From contig NZ_JAUTWS010000001.1 in NCBI RefSeq assembly GCF_030657435.1, positions 186,001-250,000 on the forward strand: DNA of 64,000 bases, read 5' to 3'. Position 1 is the first letter of the stretch. Each line of letters opens with the position of its first letter. The notes beneath the pieces were generated by a model. It made no database searches and had not been told where the DNA came from. It saw only the letters and a list, made by a program, of their open reading frames with translations. This document shows, one piece after another, positions 9,575-17,677 of this stretch. This DNA is from Paracraurococcus lichenis. GTDB lineage: Bacteria; Pseudomonadota; Alphaproteobacteria; Acetobacterales; Acetobacteraceae. The position numbers and the translations under genes are program-made.

Positions 9575-10702
9575 TCAGCCCAGCCAGCGCAGCAGCAGGT
9601 CCACCACCTTCTCCGGCTGTTCCTGCTGCACCCAATGGCCGGCGCCCTCCACCAGGTGCACGTCGCTCATGCGCGTGCAGGCCACCTCCCGCATCCGTCG
9701 CAGCGCGCCGGGCACCTGCTCGATCCCCCAGTCGCTCGCGCCGGCGATGAAGACCGAGGGGACGTCGATGGTGCGGCCGGCGAAGACCTGCGCCTCCGCC
9801 TCGAACCGCCCGGTGGTGCGGCAGCGGTACCATTGCAGCCCGCCCTGGAAGCCGGTGCGCCCATACTCCGCGGCATAGACCGCGAGGTCGCACTCCGGCA
9901 GCCAGCGGTTGGCGGCGATCGCGGCGGGCGAGGGCATCTCCGGCGCCACCGTCTCCGCCATGCCCTTGTCCCGGTCCATGATGTAGTAGGTCGGCATCTC
10001 AGCCACCGCCTCGGCGGTCCAGCCGGCCAGGCGGTGGGGCCTGTTCGCCGGCCAGTCGGCGCTCTTCATGTGGTAGTAGGCACGGAGGAAGGCGTGCAGG
10101 CCCTGCGGGCAGCGCCACATGTTCTCGTTGGCGCCGCGCTCCGAATAGTACCACTGGTAGTGCTTGCGCGGCCGCGGCAGGGCGGCGAGGGCGGCATGGA
10201 TGTCGGGCGCCGGGGCGCGGTCCGGATCCTCCTCCGGCAGGTCGGGCGGGCCGGGGAAGGGCGCGCTCATCAGCGCGACGCGGCGGAAGACATCGGGCCG
10301 GATCAGCGCGCACCAGGCCGCGACCGGCGAGCCGAAATCATGGCCGATCACCGCCTCGACATGCCCGTAGCCGAGCCTCGCGACCAGCCCGAGCTGGTCG
10401 CGCACCAGGTTCAGCATGCGGAAGGGCGCGAGGTCGCCGTCGTAATCCGCGCTCCAGCCGGTGGTGCGGCCATAGCCGCGCTGGTCGGGCGCGACCACGT
10501 GGAAGCCGGCGGCGGCCAGCGCCGGCATCACCCGCCGCCAGGACCAGGCGAGCTCCGGGAAGCCGTGGAGCAGCAGCAGGCAGGGCCGCCCGGGCTCGCC
10601 CGCCTCCAGCACATGCATCGAGAGGCCGTTGATGCCGGGGATGATCCGGGCGCGGATGCCGGCCGGCAGCGTGGCGGCGTCAAAGGGCGGCAGCGTGGAC
10701 AT
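9575..10702 (-). CDS. Epoxide hydrolase, alpha/beta-hydrolase fold
   Basis: 375-residue soluble enzyme. The oxyanion motif HGFPE (46-50) and the nucleophile in 'GHDFGS' (Asp122) identify an epoxide hydrolase rather than an esterase, which would carry Ser there. 'DQRGYGRT' at 73-80 and a C-terminal 'GAGHWVQQEQPE' with the catalytic His complete the picture; a long cap domain with 'YYHMKSADW' lies between. It would open an epoxide to a diol in the cytoplasm. It is monocistronic, convergent with the liv operon, and its 5' side faces a palindromic element. Confidence 0.9.
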   Translation of the reverse strand: MSTLPPFDAATLPAGIRARIIPGINGLSMHVLEAGEPGRPCLLLLHGFPELAWSWRRVMPALAAAGFHVVAPDQRGYGRTTGWSADYDGDLAPFRMLNLVRDQLGLVARLGYGHVEAVIGHDFGSPVAAWCALIRPDVFRRVALMSAPFPGPPDLPEEDPDRAPAPDIHAALAALPRPRKHYQWYYSERGANENMWRCPQGLHAFLRAYYHMKSADWPANRPHRLAGWTAEAVAEMPTYYIMDRDKGMAETVAPEMPSPAAIAANRWLPECDLAVYAAEYGRTGFQGGLQWYRCRTTGRFEAEAQVFAGRTIDVPSVFIAGASDWGIEQVPGALRRMREVACTRMSDVHLVEGAGHWVQQEQPEKVVDLLLRWLG

Positions 10703-10736
10703 GGACCCCTCCCGTTACGTCTTGCCGGGAAGTCTA

Positions 10737-10837
10737 GAGCATTCGCACGCTGACTGGGCAGCGTGAGAATGCTCCAGGCCCTTGAGTTTCACAGCAGATT
10801 CACGCCTTCGGGCGGTTCCGCCCTCGGGCGATCTGCT
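10737..10837. repeat. Composite palindromic intergenic element
   Basis: Two structures stand side by side. The first (10737-10774) is a 15-bp stem, GAGCATTC + CACGCTG against CAGCGTG + GAATGCTC, with one G/A mismatch and a 6-nt loop. The second (10793-10837) has outer arms AGCAGAT/ATCTGCT enclosing two tetraloop hairpins of identical stem CGCC/GGCG (loops TTCG and CTCG), a three-way-junction shape. No ORF fits. It looks like a dispersed intergenic repeat or a structured RNA; only one copy is in this window. Confidence 0.7.
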
Positions 10838-10862
10838 CCGGCAGGGTCCGATCCGTCGCGCC

Positions 10863-11450
10863 CTATCCCCCGCTGCGGTCCCAGAGATTGGGCAGGGCGT
10901 CGCTGGAATAGCCGGAGACGAAGCTGCGCGCCTCGCCGGTGTCGCGGTCGAAGGCGTGGCGGCGGACCGCGCCGATATTGCCGCCATAGACATGGATGCT
11001 GATGCTCGGCGCCTCCGGCACCGCATTCTCCACGACATGGATGTCGTAGGTCCGGGCGCTCACCCTCGCCACCTCGCCCGGCCGCAGCCGGTCCCGCCGG
11101 CCGGGCCGCGGCGGCGTGCCGGGCGGGCCGAGGACGTATTCGGTCGAGATCTCCTCGCCGCGCAACTGCCCGACCAGGCCCCAGACGAGGTGGTCGTGGA
11201 TGGGCGTCCGCTGCCCCGGGCCCCAGACGAAGCTGACGACGGAGAAGCGCTCGAGCGGGTCGCAGTGGAGCAGGTATTGCCGGTAGCAGGGGCCGGAGAG
11301 GGCGAAGGCGGGCGGCAGCCAGTCGTCCCTGGCGACCAGCGCCGCCAGCAATTCGGCGCCCTCGGTCAGGAAGCGGTCCTCCTCCCCGCCGGCCTCGGCG
11401 ATGCGCGTCATCGCCTGGACGAAGTCGCGCAGCCTGGCGATGCCTGTCAT
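10863..11450 (-). CDS. Cysteine dioxygenase-type thiol dioxygenase (cupin)
   Basis: 195 residues from the ATG at 11450, which is preferred over upstream in-frame codons because GGGAGGGACAGG precedes it. The first cupin motif 'PIHDHLVWGLVGQLRGEE' gives iron ligands His85 and His87, and 'YDIHVVEN' gives His138. This 3-His arrangement is that of non-haem-iron thiol dioxygenases (cysteine or 3-mercaptopropionate dioxygenase), which convert a thiol to a sulfinate with O2. Which thiol is used cannot be told. The gene diverges from a second cupin gene over a 68-bp gap. Confidence 0.82.
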   Translation of the reverse strand: MTGIARLRDFVQAMTRIAEAGGEEDRFLTEGAELLAALVARDDWLPPAFALSGPCYRQYLLHCDPLERFSVVSFVWGPGQRTPIHDHLVWGLVGQLRGEEISTEYVLGPPGTPPRPGRRDRLRPGEVARVSARTYDIHVVENAVPEAPSISIHVYGGNIGAVRRHAFDRDTGEARSFVSGYSSDALPNLWDRSGG

Positions 11451-11518
11451 CCTGTCCCTCCCGCAGAGTCCGGCGAACCATGGCATGCCCGCGCCGTTGC
11501 GGGGTTGCGGAGGCGCAA

Positions 11519-12004
11519 ATGAGCGAAGCACCGGAACAGCTCTTCCTGGCCGATGACGGCACCATCCCGAACAACCCGCGGCTGCCGGCCCTGGTCTTCC
11601 GCGGCGCGGTCCCGGCGGGCGACCCGGCGGCGGCCGAGGCGCTCTTCGCCCGGCATGGCTGGCCGCCCGCCTGGCGGGATGGGATCTACCCCTACCACCA
11701 CTACCACCCGGATGCGCATGAGGCGCTGGCGATCGCCCGCGGGCAGGTCCGCGTGATGCTGGGCGGGGAGGGTGGCCAGGTGCTGGAGCTTGCGGCTGGC
11801 GACGTGGCGGTGCTGCCGGCCGGCACCGGCCACCGCAACCTCGGCGCCAGCCCGGACCTGCTGGTGGTCGGCGCCTATCCGGAGGGGCAGTCGCCGACCG
11901 AGTATCGCGGCCGGCCGGGCGAGCACGCCAGGGCGGTGCCGCAGATCACCCAGGTGCCGGACCCGCCGAACGAGCCGGTGCGCGGCCGCGCCTGGCCGCT
12001 CTGA
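11519..12004 (+). CDS. Small cupin-domain protein
   Basis: 161 residues. The start at 11519 has GGAGG just upstream and is preferred over an in-frame ATG at 11480. A single cupin barrel is visible: motif 1 'YHHYHPDAHEAL' (His60/61/63/67) and motif 2 'PAGTGHRNL' (His105). A C-terminal 'PDPPNEPVRG' tail is typical of a conserved proteobacterial cupin family without assigned substrate. It diverges from the thiol dioxygenase, so the two may share a control region. Confidence 0.8.
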   Translation: MSEAPEQLFLADDGTIPNNPRLPALVFRGAVPAGDPAAAEALFARHGWPPAWRDGIYPYHHYHPDAHEALAIARGQVRVMLGGEGGQVLELAAGDVAVLPAGTGHRNLGASPDLLVVGAYPEGQSPTEYRGRPGEHARAVPQITQVPDPPNEPVRGRAWPL

Positions 12005-12079
12005 CTTCGCCGCGGGTGCCCTGAGCGGGGCGCGCGGCGCGGAGTGCCCCCGGGGCCGCGGCCATGGCCGCATCCGTCC

Positions 12080-12790
12080 TCAGAACTCCGCTTCGAGGTC
12101 CAGCTCGACGATCGCCGGCTCCGGCTCGCGCTTCGCCGCCTCGATCCACTCCGCGACCTCGGGCCAGGCGAGGGTCGCCTGCGCATAGGCCGCCGCGGCG
12201 CCGTCGAGCTTCACGTCATAGGTGCGGAACCGCATCACGACGGGCGCATACATCGCATCCGCCACGCTCCGCTCGGCGCCGAGCAGCCAGGGGCCGCCCC
12301 AGCGCTCCAGGCAGTCGCGCCAGATCCAGAGGATCCGCTCGATATCCGCCCGCGCGGCCGACCAGACCGTGAAATTCGGCACGAAGCCGCGCAGGTTGAA
12401 GGGCAGGGTGCTGCGCAGCGCGGCGAAGCCGGCATGCATCTCGCCGCTGATGGCGCGGCAGCGGGCGCGGGCGATGCGGTCCTCCGGCAGCATGCGCGCG
12501 GCGGGGAATTGCTCGTTCAGGTACTCCGCCATCGCCAGCGTGTCCCAGAGCTCCGCCCCGTCGTGCCGCAGGCTCGGGATCAGGATGGAGGAGGACTGCA
12601 GCAGCAGCTCCGCCCTGGAGTTCGGATCGTCGGCCGAGACGATCTCCTCCCGGAAGGCGATCCCCGCCATGCGGCAGAGCAGCCAGCCGCGCATCGACCA
12701 GGAGGAGTAGTTGCGGCTGCTGATGCGCAGCACCGCCGGCTCGGCCCCGGCCGTGGTCGCGGCATTCCGGCGGCGGGACTGGACGGCCAT
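12080..12790 (-). CDS. Glutathione S-transferase family protein
   Basis: 236 residues from the ATG at 12790. The N-terminal thioredoxin-like domain carries 'SRNYSSWSMRGWLL', where a Ser would activate glutathione, and the cis-Pro region 'ILIPSL' followed by 'LWDTLAMAEYLNEQFP', the glutathione-binding Glu/Asp-Thr segment. The C-terminal helical domain contains 'WLLGAERSVADAMYAP'. It is a cytosolic conjugating or reducing enzyme of unknown substrate. It is divergent from the PHA depolymerase gene. Confidence 0.88.
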   Translation of the reverse strand: MAVQSRRRNAATTAGAEPAVLRISSRNYSSWSMRGWLLCRMAGIAFREEIVSADDPNSRAELLLQSSSILIPSLRHDGAELWDTLAMAEYLNEQFPAARMLPEDRIARARCRAISGEMHAGFAALRSTLPFNLRGFVPNFTVWSAARADIERILWIWRDCLERWGGPWLLGAERSVADAMYAPVVMRFRTYDVKLDGAAAAYAQATLAWPEVAEWIEAAKREPEPAIVELDLEAEF

Positions 12791-12917
12791 GCGCGATCCC
12801 CGTGCTGCAACGATATCGCAGCCTAGCAGCGCCTTCGCGGTTGCGAAAAGACGGTGCGCTGGCACGATGCGTGCAAAGCCTCGCCGGCCGGCGAGGCACG
12901 GGGAGCGGGCGGTCCGG

Positions 12918-14138
12918 ATGATCTATTCCATGCTGCAGGCGAGCCAGGACCTGTTGAACCCGGTGCGGCGGCTGGCGCGCGGCGGCAGCGGCATCCTCGG
13001 CCGGGTCGATGGGCGGCATCCGGCCCTCTACCCCGTCCGCCCCTGGCGCGCGGGGCTCGAGGTCTTCGGCCATGCCCGCATCACCCATGCCCGGCCCGAC
13101 TACGCCATCGGCCCCGTCCGCGTCGGCAACCGGATGGTGGAGGTGGAGGAGGTCGTGGTCGCCGCCACGCCCTTCGCCAGCCTGCTGCATTTCCGCAAGG
13201 ACGTGGAGATCCGCCTGCCGCGCGTCCTGGTGGTGGCACCGATGTCGGGCCATTTCGCGACGCTGCTGCGCAACACCGTGCAGGTGCTGCTGCAGGACCA
13301 CGACGTCTACATCACGGACTGGCACAATGCGCGCGACGTGCCGCTCTCGGCCGGGCGCTTCGGCTTCGACGAGTTCACCGCCCATGTCATGGACTTCCTG
13401 CGCGCCATCGGCCCCGGCGCGCATGTGCTCGCGGTCTGCCAGCCGGTGGTCGCGGTGCTCGCCGCGGTGGCGATCATGGCGGAGGACCACGACCGCTGCT
13501 CGCCGCGCAGCATGTCGTTGCTCGCCGGACCGATCGACACGCGGGTGCGGCCCACCACGGTCAATGCCCTCGCCCGCTCGAAGCCGATCGACTGGTTCGA
13601 GCGGACGCTGATCTCCAACGTCCCCTGGCGCCACCGGGGCGGCGGGCGGCGCGTCTATCCCGGCGCGGTGCAGCTTGCCGCCTTCATGACCATGAACCTC
13701 GACCGGCACCTGAAGGCGCACCGCGAGCAGTTCTGGGCCCTGCATGACGGCGACCTGGCGAAGGCGATGCTGCACCGCCGCTTCTACGACGAGTATTTCG
13801 CGGTCATGGACCTGCCGGCGGAGTTCTACCTGGAGACCGTCAGCCGCGTCTTCCAGGAGCATGCGCTGCCCCTCGGCAGCCTCGCCTGGCGCGGCCGGCC
13901 GGTGCGGCCGCAGGCCATCCGCCGCACCGCCATCCTGACGGTGGAGGGCGAGAAGGACGATATCTGCGCCATCGGCCAGACCATGGCGGCGCTCGACCTC
14001 TGCCGCGGCGTGCCGGTGACGATGAAGCGCCACCACCTGCAGACCGGCGTCGGCCATTACGGCGTCTTCAGCGGCCGCCGCTGGGCGCAGCAGATCTACC
14101 CGCGGGTGCGGGAGATGATCCAGGTGAACGAGGGCTGA
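12918..14138 (+). CDS. phaZ: Intracellular polyhydroxyalkanoate depolymerase
   Basis: 406 residues from the ATG at 12918, which follows GGGAG; the open frame upstream is not coding. The family blocks 'YITDWHNARDVPL' and 'MTMNLDRHLKAH' and the end region 'HHLQTGVGHYGVFSGRRW' (catalytic His) mark an intracellular PHA depolymerase. The nucleophile elbow reads 'AVCQPVVAV', so the nucleophile is Cys174 rather than Ser, as in the Cupriavidus PhaZ1 type. It degrades stored PHB granules to hydroxybutyrate. No PHA synthase or phasin gene is nearby. Confidence 0.92.
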   Translation: MIYSMLQASQDLLNPVRRLARGGSGILGRVDGRHPALYPVRPWRAGLEVFGHARITHARPDYAIGPVRVGNRMVEVEEVVVAATPFASLLHFRKDVEIRLPRVLVVAPMSGHFATLLRNTVQVLLQDHDVYITDWHNARDVPLSAGRFGFDEFTAHVMDFLRAIGPGAHVLAVCQPVVAVLAAVAIMAEDHDRCSPRSMSLLAGPIDTRVRPTTVNALARSKPIDWFERTLISNVPWRHRGGGRRVYPGAVQLAAFMTMNLDRHLKAHREQFWALHDGDLAKAMLHRRFYDEYFAVMDLPAEFYLETVSRVFQEHALPLGSLAWRGRPVRPQAIRRTAILTVEGEKDDICAIGQTMAALDLCRGVPVTMKRHHLQTGVGHYGVFSGRRWAQQIYPRVREMIQVNEG

Positions 14139-14151
14139 TGGCGAAGGCCGA

Positions 14152-14292
14152 TCAGGGCCCGTGGCAGGCGCCGCAGGTACTGCCGGCCAGCCGTGCCGGC
14201 GCACCCTCCAGCCGGGTCGCGCCGACCAGCGCGGCATGCCCGCCGACCAGCAGCAGGGCGATGAGTCCGATGATCAGGATGGCCCGAGCCAT
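14152..14292 (-). CDS. 46-residue membrane peptide ending in CxxCH
   Basis: A tiny gene embedded in the tail of a long spurious open frame. It starts at an ATG with GGGAGA upstream. Residues 4-25 form one hydrophobic helix (signal anchor or uncleaved signal). The last eight residues contain Cys40-Gly-Ala-Cys43-His44, a haem-c attachment motif, only two residues from the end. The hydrophobic start and the terminal CxxCH argue for a real product, but the window offers no homologue. It is convergent with phaZ, 13 nt away. It could bind haem c or a metal, or be a disulfide-forming peptide. Confidence 0.55.
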   Translation of the reverse strand: MARAILIIGLIALLLVGGHAALVGATRLEGAPARLAGSTCGACHGP

Positions 14293-14458
14293 GGCGCGCC
14301 GTCTCCCGCGCTTGTCCGTCCCGGCGTTACGGCGAGGATAGCGCGTCAGGCAGCGCCGGCGCCGGCGCGAACGCAGGCGTGATCGGCAGCGCGGACTGTG
14401 CGGGGCGCTGCCGGCGCACCACGGTTGACGCCGCGGGGCAGGCTGGCAGGCTGCCGCC

Positions 14459-15115
14459 ATGCAGCCGATCTGCCTCACCTTCGACAATGGACCGGAGCCG
14501 GAGGTCACCCCCGGCGTCCTCGAGACCCTGGCGCGCCGCCGCATCCCGGCGATGTTCTTCGTCGTCGGGGAGAAGCTGCGCGACCCGGCGCGGCATGCCC
14601 TCGCCGCCCGGGCGCGGGCCGAGGGGCATCCGGTCGGCAACCATACCCTGACGCATGGCACGCCGCTCGGCCGCCGCGGCGGCACCGAGGCCGTCGCCGA
14701 GATCGAGGCCTGCGAGGCGCTGCTCGCCGGGCTGCAGGCGCCGGAGCGCCTGTTCCGCCCCAATGGCGGCGGCGGGACGCTCGGGCCGCATCTGCTGAAC
14801 GCCTCCGCCGCGCGGCGCCTGCAGGCGGGCAGCCATACGGTGGTGCTCTGGAACGCCATCCCGCGCGACTTCGAGGATCCCGAGGGCTGGCCGGACCGCG
14901 CCCTGGCGATGCATGCCGAGGCGACGGCGCCGGTGCTGATGGTGCTGCACGACCTGCCCAACGGCGCCATGCGGCATCTCGACCGGGTGCTCGGCACGCT
15001 GCAGGACCGCGGCGCCGTCTTCCTCGCCGAGCCGCCGGAGGCCTGCGTGCCGATGCGCCGTGGGGTCGCGCTGCCGGGGCTCGAGGCCTGCGTCTCGCCG
15101 GATGCCGCGCCATGA
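14459..15115 (+). CDS. Polysaccharide deacetylase family protein (NodB domain)
   Basis: 218 residues, essentially a bare NodB homology domain. Motif 1 reads 'LTFDNGPEPEVTP' (residues 6-18), where the usual second Asp, a metal ligand, is Asn10. Motif 2 is 'GNHTLTHGT'. There is no export signal, so the enzyme is probably cytoplasmic, acting on a small N-acetylated or amide substrate. It overlaps the following binding-protein gene by 4 nt (ATGA), so the two are co-translated. Confidence 0.85.
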   Translation: MQPICLTFDNGPEPEVTPGVLETLARRRIPAMFFVVGEKLRDPARHALAARARAEGHPVGNHTLTHGTPLGRRGGTEAVAEIEACEALLAGLQAPERLFRPNGGGGTLGPHLLNASAARRLQAGSHTVVLWNAIPRDFEDPEGWPDRALAMHAEATAPVLMVLHDLPNGAMRHLDRVLGTLQDRGAVFLAEPPEACVPMRRGVALPGLEACVSPDAAP

Positions 15116-16062
15116 GGCGCAGGGCTCTCCTCGCCGCCGCAGCGCTGCCCCTGGTTGCCCGCGCCGCCGCCTGGCCCGACCGCCCGATCCGGCTGGTCGT
15201 GCCCTTCGCCGCCGGCACCACCACCGACATCCTGGCCCGGCTCTGCGGCAGCGCCCTCGCGCAAGGTCTCGGCCAGCCGGTGGTGCCGGACAACAGGGCG
15301 GGCGCCGGCGGCACGGTCGGCACCCTCGCGGTCGCGCAGGCGGCGCCGGACGGCAATACGCTGCTCTTCGGCACCAGCGGCACCATGGCGACCAACCCGG
15401 TCATCATGCGGGCCATCCCCTACGACCCGCTGCGGGATTTCGCGCCGGTCGCGGCCTATGCCCGGACCTCGGTGATCCTCGGCGTTCGGCCGCAGCTCGG
15501 CGTCAGGAGCCTGTCGGAGTTCCTGGCCCTGGCGCGGCGGCAGCCTCTCTCGGTCGGCACGGCCGGGACGGGCACCACCGGCCATCTCACCACGGCGCTG
15601 ATCGCGCTCCGCAGCGGCGTGGCGCTGACCCATGTGCCCTATCGCGACGGGTCGCGCGCGATCGCCGACCTGCTGAACGGCACGCTGGACGCCATGGTCT
15701 ACCACCCCCTCGGGTTCCTGCCGCATATCCAGTCCGGCGCCATCCTGCCGCTGGCAGTGACCGGGGAGAGCCGCCATGCGCTCTTCCCCGCGGTGCCGAC
15801 CCTGGCGGAGGGCGGGCTGGCGGATGCGGTGGTCGAGGGCTGGTGGGCGCTCTATGCCCCGGCCGGCACGCCCGGGCCGGTCCTGGCGCGGCTGAACCGG
15901 CTGGTGAACGACAGCCTCGCCCAGGCGGAGACCCGCGCCGAGCTTGCGCGCCAGGGGCTGGAGGTGATGGGCGGCACGCCGGACTGGCTGGCCGACCACA
16001 CGCGGACCGAACTGGCCCGGCAGCGCGAGGTGGCGCAGGCCGCCAACATCACCGCGGACTGA
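15112..16062 (+). CDS. Tripartite tricarboxylate transporter substrate-binding protein (Bug family)
   Basis: 316 residues from the ATG at 15112, overlapping the upstream stop. A short Sec/Tat-like leader 'MRRRALLAAAALPLVARA' precedes the mature start 'WPDRPIRLVVPFAAGTTTDI', the typical Bug N-terminus. 'HVPYRDGSRAIADLLNGTLDAM' and 'FPAVPTLAEGG' are further family blocks. It captures a small, usually carboxylated, solute in the periplasm. No TctA/TctB membrane subunits are in the window. Coupling to a deacetylase suggests an amide-containing substrate, which is inference. Confidence 0.92.
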   Translation: MRRRALLAAAALPLVARAAAWPDRPIRLVVPFAAGTTTDILARLCGSALAQGLGQPVVPDNRAGAGGTVGTLAVAQAAPDGNTLLFGTSGTMATNPVIMRAIPYDPLRDFAPVAAYARTSVILGVRPQLGVRSLSEFLALARRQPLSVGTAGTGTTGHLTTALIALRSGVALTHVPYRDGSRAIADLLNGTLDAMVYHPLGFLPHIQSGAILPLAVTGESRHALFPAVPTLAEGGLADAVVEGWWALYAPAGTPGPVLARLNRLVNDSLAQAETRAELARQGLEVMGGTPDWLADHTRTELARQREVAQAANITAD

Positions 16063-16065
16063 CGG

Positions 16066-16269
16066 CTATAGGCGATTCTGCTTCAGCCGCCGGTCGCGGC
16101 TGGGGTCCTTCACCCGGCCCTTGCCGGTCGGCTCGCTGTCCTCCCGCCGGGCGGTGGTGCCCAGGGAGACGCCACGGTCGCGGTTCGCCTTCAGCCGGCC
16201 GTCATGCTCCGGGTCCTTGACCCGGCCCTGTCCATTGTCCTCATGGCGACGATCCTCCGACGACATCAT
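16066..16269 (-). CDS. 67-residue hydrophilic protein with an internal duplication
   Basis: A short, highly charged, Cys-free protein with no hydrophobic segment. The unit 'GRVKDPxxDxRLKxNR' occurs twice, near residues 15-30 and 50-65. GGAGG lies 9 nt before the first of two Met codons, which supports translation. It overlaps no other gene and ends 3 nt from the convergent Bug gene. Composition and repeats resemble small stress-type disordered proteins or a nucleic-acid-binding peptide. I do not recognise the family. Confidence 0.65.
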   Translation of the reverse strand: MMSSEDRRHEDNGQGRVKDPEHDGRLKANRDRGVSLGTTARREDSEPTGKGRVKDPSRDRRLKQNRL

Positions 16270-16383
16270 GACGGTTCGCCTCCAATTTGCTCGTCGCCGG
16301 AGGAACCAGCCCGTGGCGTCATCGTTCGTCGGCTGCGCGACAATGTCATCCCCTTGTCAGGCGACCGTTGCGCCCCAGCCGGG

Positions 16384-17448
16384 TCAGAAGAGCAGGGCCT
16401 CCGCCTCGGCCCAGAGTCGCCGGAGGATCTCGCCGGCCGGCTCGGCCTTCGCCAGCGCCGCGCCCTGGCCGGCCCAGGCCTGCATGCGGCCGATCTCGTT
16501 CGCCGCCTCCGCCGCCGCGCGGACCTTCGCCATGAGCACGCGCTGCACGGGATAGGGGGCGGGCGGCAGCCCGCCGGCGAAGAGCTCCGTCACCTGGTTG
16601 CGGATGCCGCGCGCGAGGCGGCCGGAGAAGCCGCGGGTCAGCACCGTGTCCTCCGGCGCCGTGCGGGCGATCTCGGCCGCCCAGGCCGGGTGGATGGCGG
16701 CCTCCGGGCTGCGCAGGAAGGCGGTCCCCATCTGCACCGCGCTGGCGCCGAGGATGAGCGCCGCCGCGATCCCCCGCCCGTCCATGACGCCGCCGGCGGC
16801 GATGACCGGGATGCGCACCGCATCGGCCATCTGCGGCAGCAGCGCGAAAAGGCCGACCTGGCTGCGCTCGGCCGCGGCATTCTCGAAGCTGCCGCGATGC
16901 CCGCCGGCCTCGGCGCCCTGGGCGACCACCGCATCGGCGCCGGCCGCCTCGGCCGCGCGCGCCTCCGCCACCGTGGTCGCGTTGCAGAACCAGGCGATGC
17001 CGCGCGCCTTCAGCCGCGCGACCATCTCGGGTGGGAAGAGGCCCATGATGGAGGAGGCGACGGCCGGCGCGGCCTCGAGCAGCGCGTCGCATTGCGCGCC
17101 GAAGTCCTGCAGGAAGGGGCCCGGCCCGGCTTCCGGCACCTCGATGCCGGAGAGGCGGGAGAGGGCCTCGCGCACCCGGGCCTCATGCGCCGGGTCGCGC
17201 AGCGGCTCGGGCTCCGGCGCCCAGAGGTTGATTTGGAAGGCGCCGTTGCTGGCGCTGCGGAATTGCGCGGCCCAGTCGCGCATCTGCGCCGGCGAGGACA
17301 TCAGCGCGCCGAAGCCGCCCAACCCGCCGGCCGAGGCGACGGCGGCGGCCAGCGCCGGCGGATTGGCGCCGGCCATGGGCGCCTGGAGGATCGGGGCGCG
17401 GAGGCCGAAGCGGTCGCAGAAGGCCTGGGCGCGGCTGCGGGCGGTCAT
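16384..17448 (-). CDS. Nitronate monooxygenase family flavoprotein
   Basis: 354 residues from the ATG at 17448, preceded by AGGAGA. The TIM-barrel FMN enzyme shows 'ILQAPMAGANPPALAAAVASAG' split around residues 20-40, the family's 'GADAVVAQGAEAGGHRGSF' with the catalytic His near 180, and the phosphate-binding 'IPVIAAGGVMDGRGIAAAL'. It oxidises alkyl nitronates such as propionate-3-nitronate with O2. Some members are annotated as 2-nitropropane dioxygenase or trans-enoyl reductase. It stands alone. Confidence 0.9.
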   Translation of the reverse strand: MTARSRAQAFCDRFGLRAPILQAPMAGANPPALAAAVASAGGLGGFGALMSSPAQMRDWAAQFRSASNGAFQINLWAPEPEPLRDPAHEARVREALSRLSGIEVPEAGPGPFLQDFGAQCDALLEAAPAVASSIMGLFPPEMVARLKARGIAWFCNATTVAEARAAEAAGADAVVAQGAEAGGHRGSFENAAAERSQVGLFALLPQMADAVRIPVIAAGGVMDGRGIAAALILGASAVQMGTAFLRSPEAAIHPAWAAEIARTAPEDTVLTRGFSGRLARGIRNQVTELFAGGLPPAPYPVQRVLMAKVRAAAEAANEIGRMQAWAGQGAALAKAEPAGEILRRLWAEAEALLF

Positions 17449-17677
17449 CGGGAATCTCCTGGGATGGCGAGGCCGGGATGCTGCGCCGGTCGGCAACGGG
17501 TGCGAAGCCGCCGCGGGCGCGGGGCCGTCATGCGGCCATCGGTGTGTCGCGACGGCGTGACCCCGTCCGCGCCGGTGGCGCGCTGCCCGTCATCCCCCGG
17601 GGCTTGTGTTGCGACTTAGACATACGAAACCTTGGGGCACGGGACGCTCAGGGCCCGAAGCACGGAGGGAGAGCGCC

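Noticed and set aside
14293-15999. Most of a 615-codon minus-strand frame over the deacetylase and Bug genes
   Set aside because: Only its last 46 codons form a plausible gene; the remainder is antisense and low-complexity.
16302-16326. GGAAC-N16-CGTT, matching the alphaproteobacterial EcfG general-stress promoter
   Set aside because: It points away from the small stress-like gene and into an antisense region, and one such match is expected by chance in a window this size.
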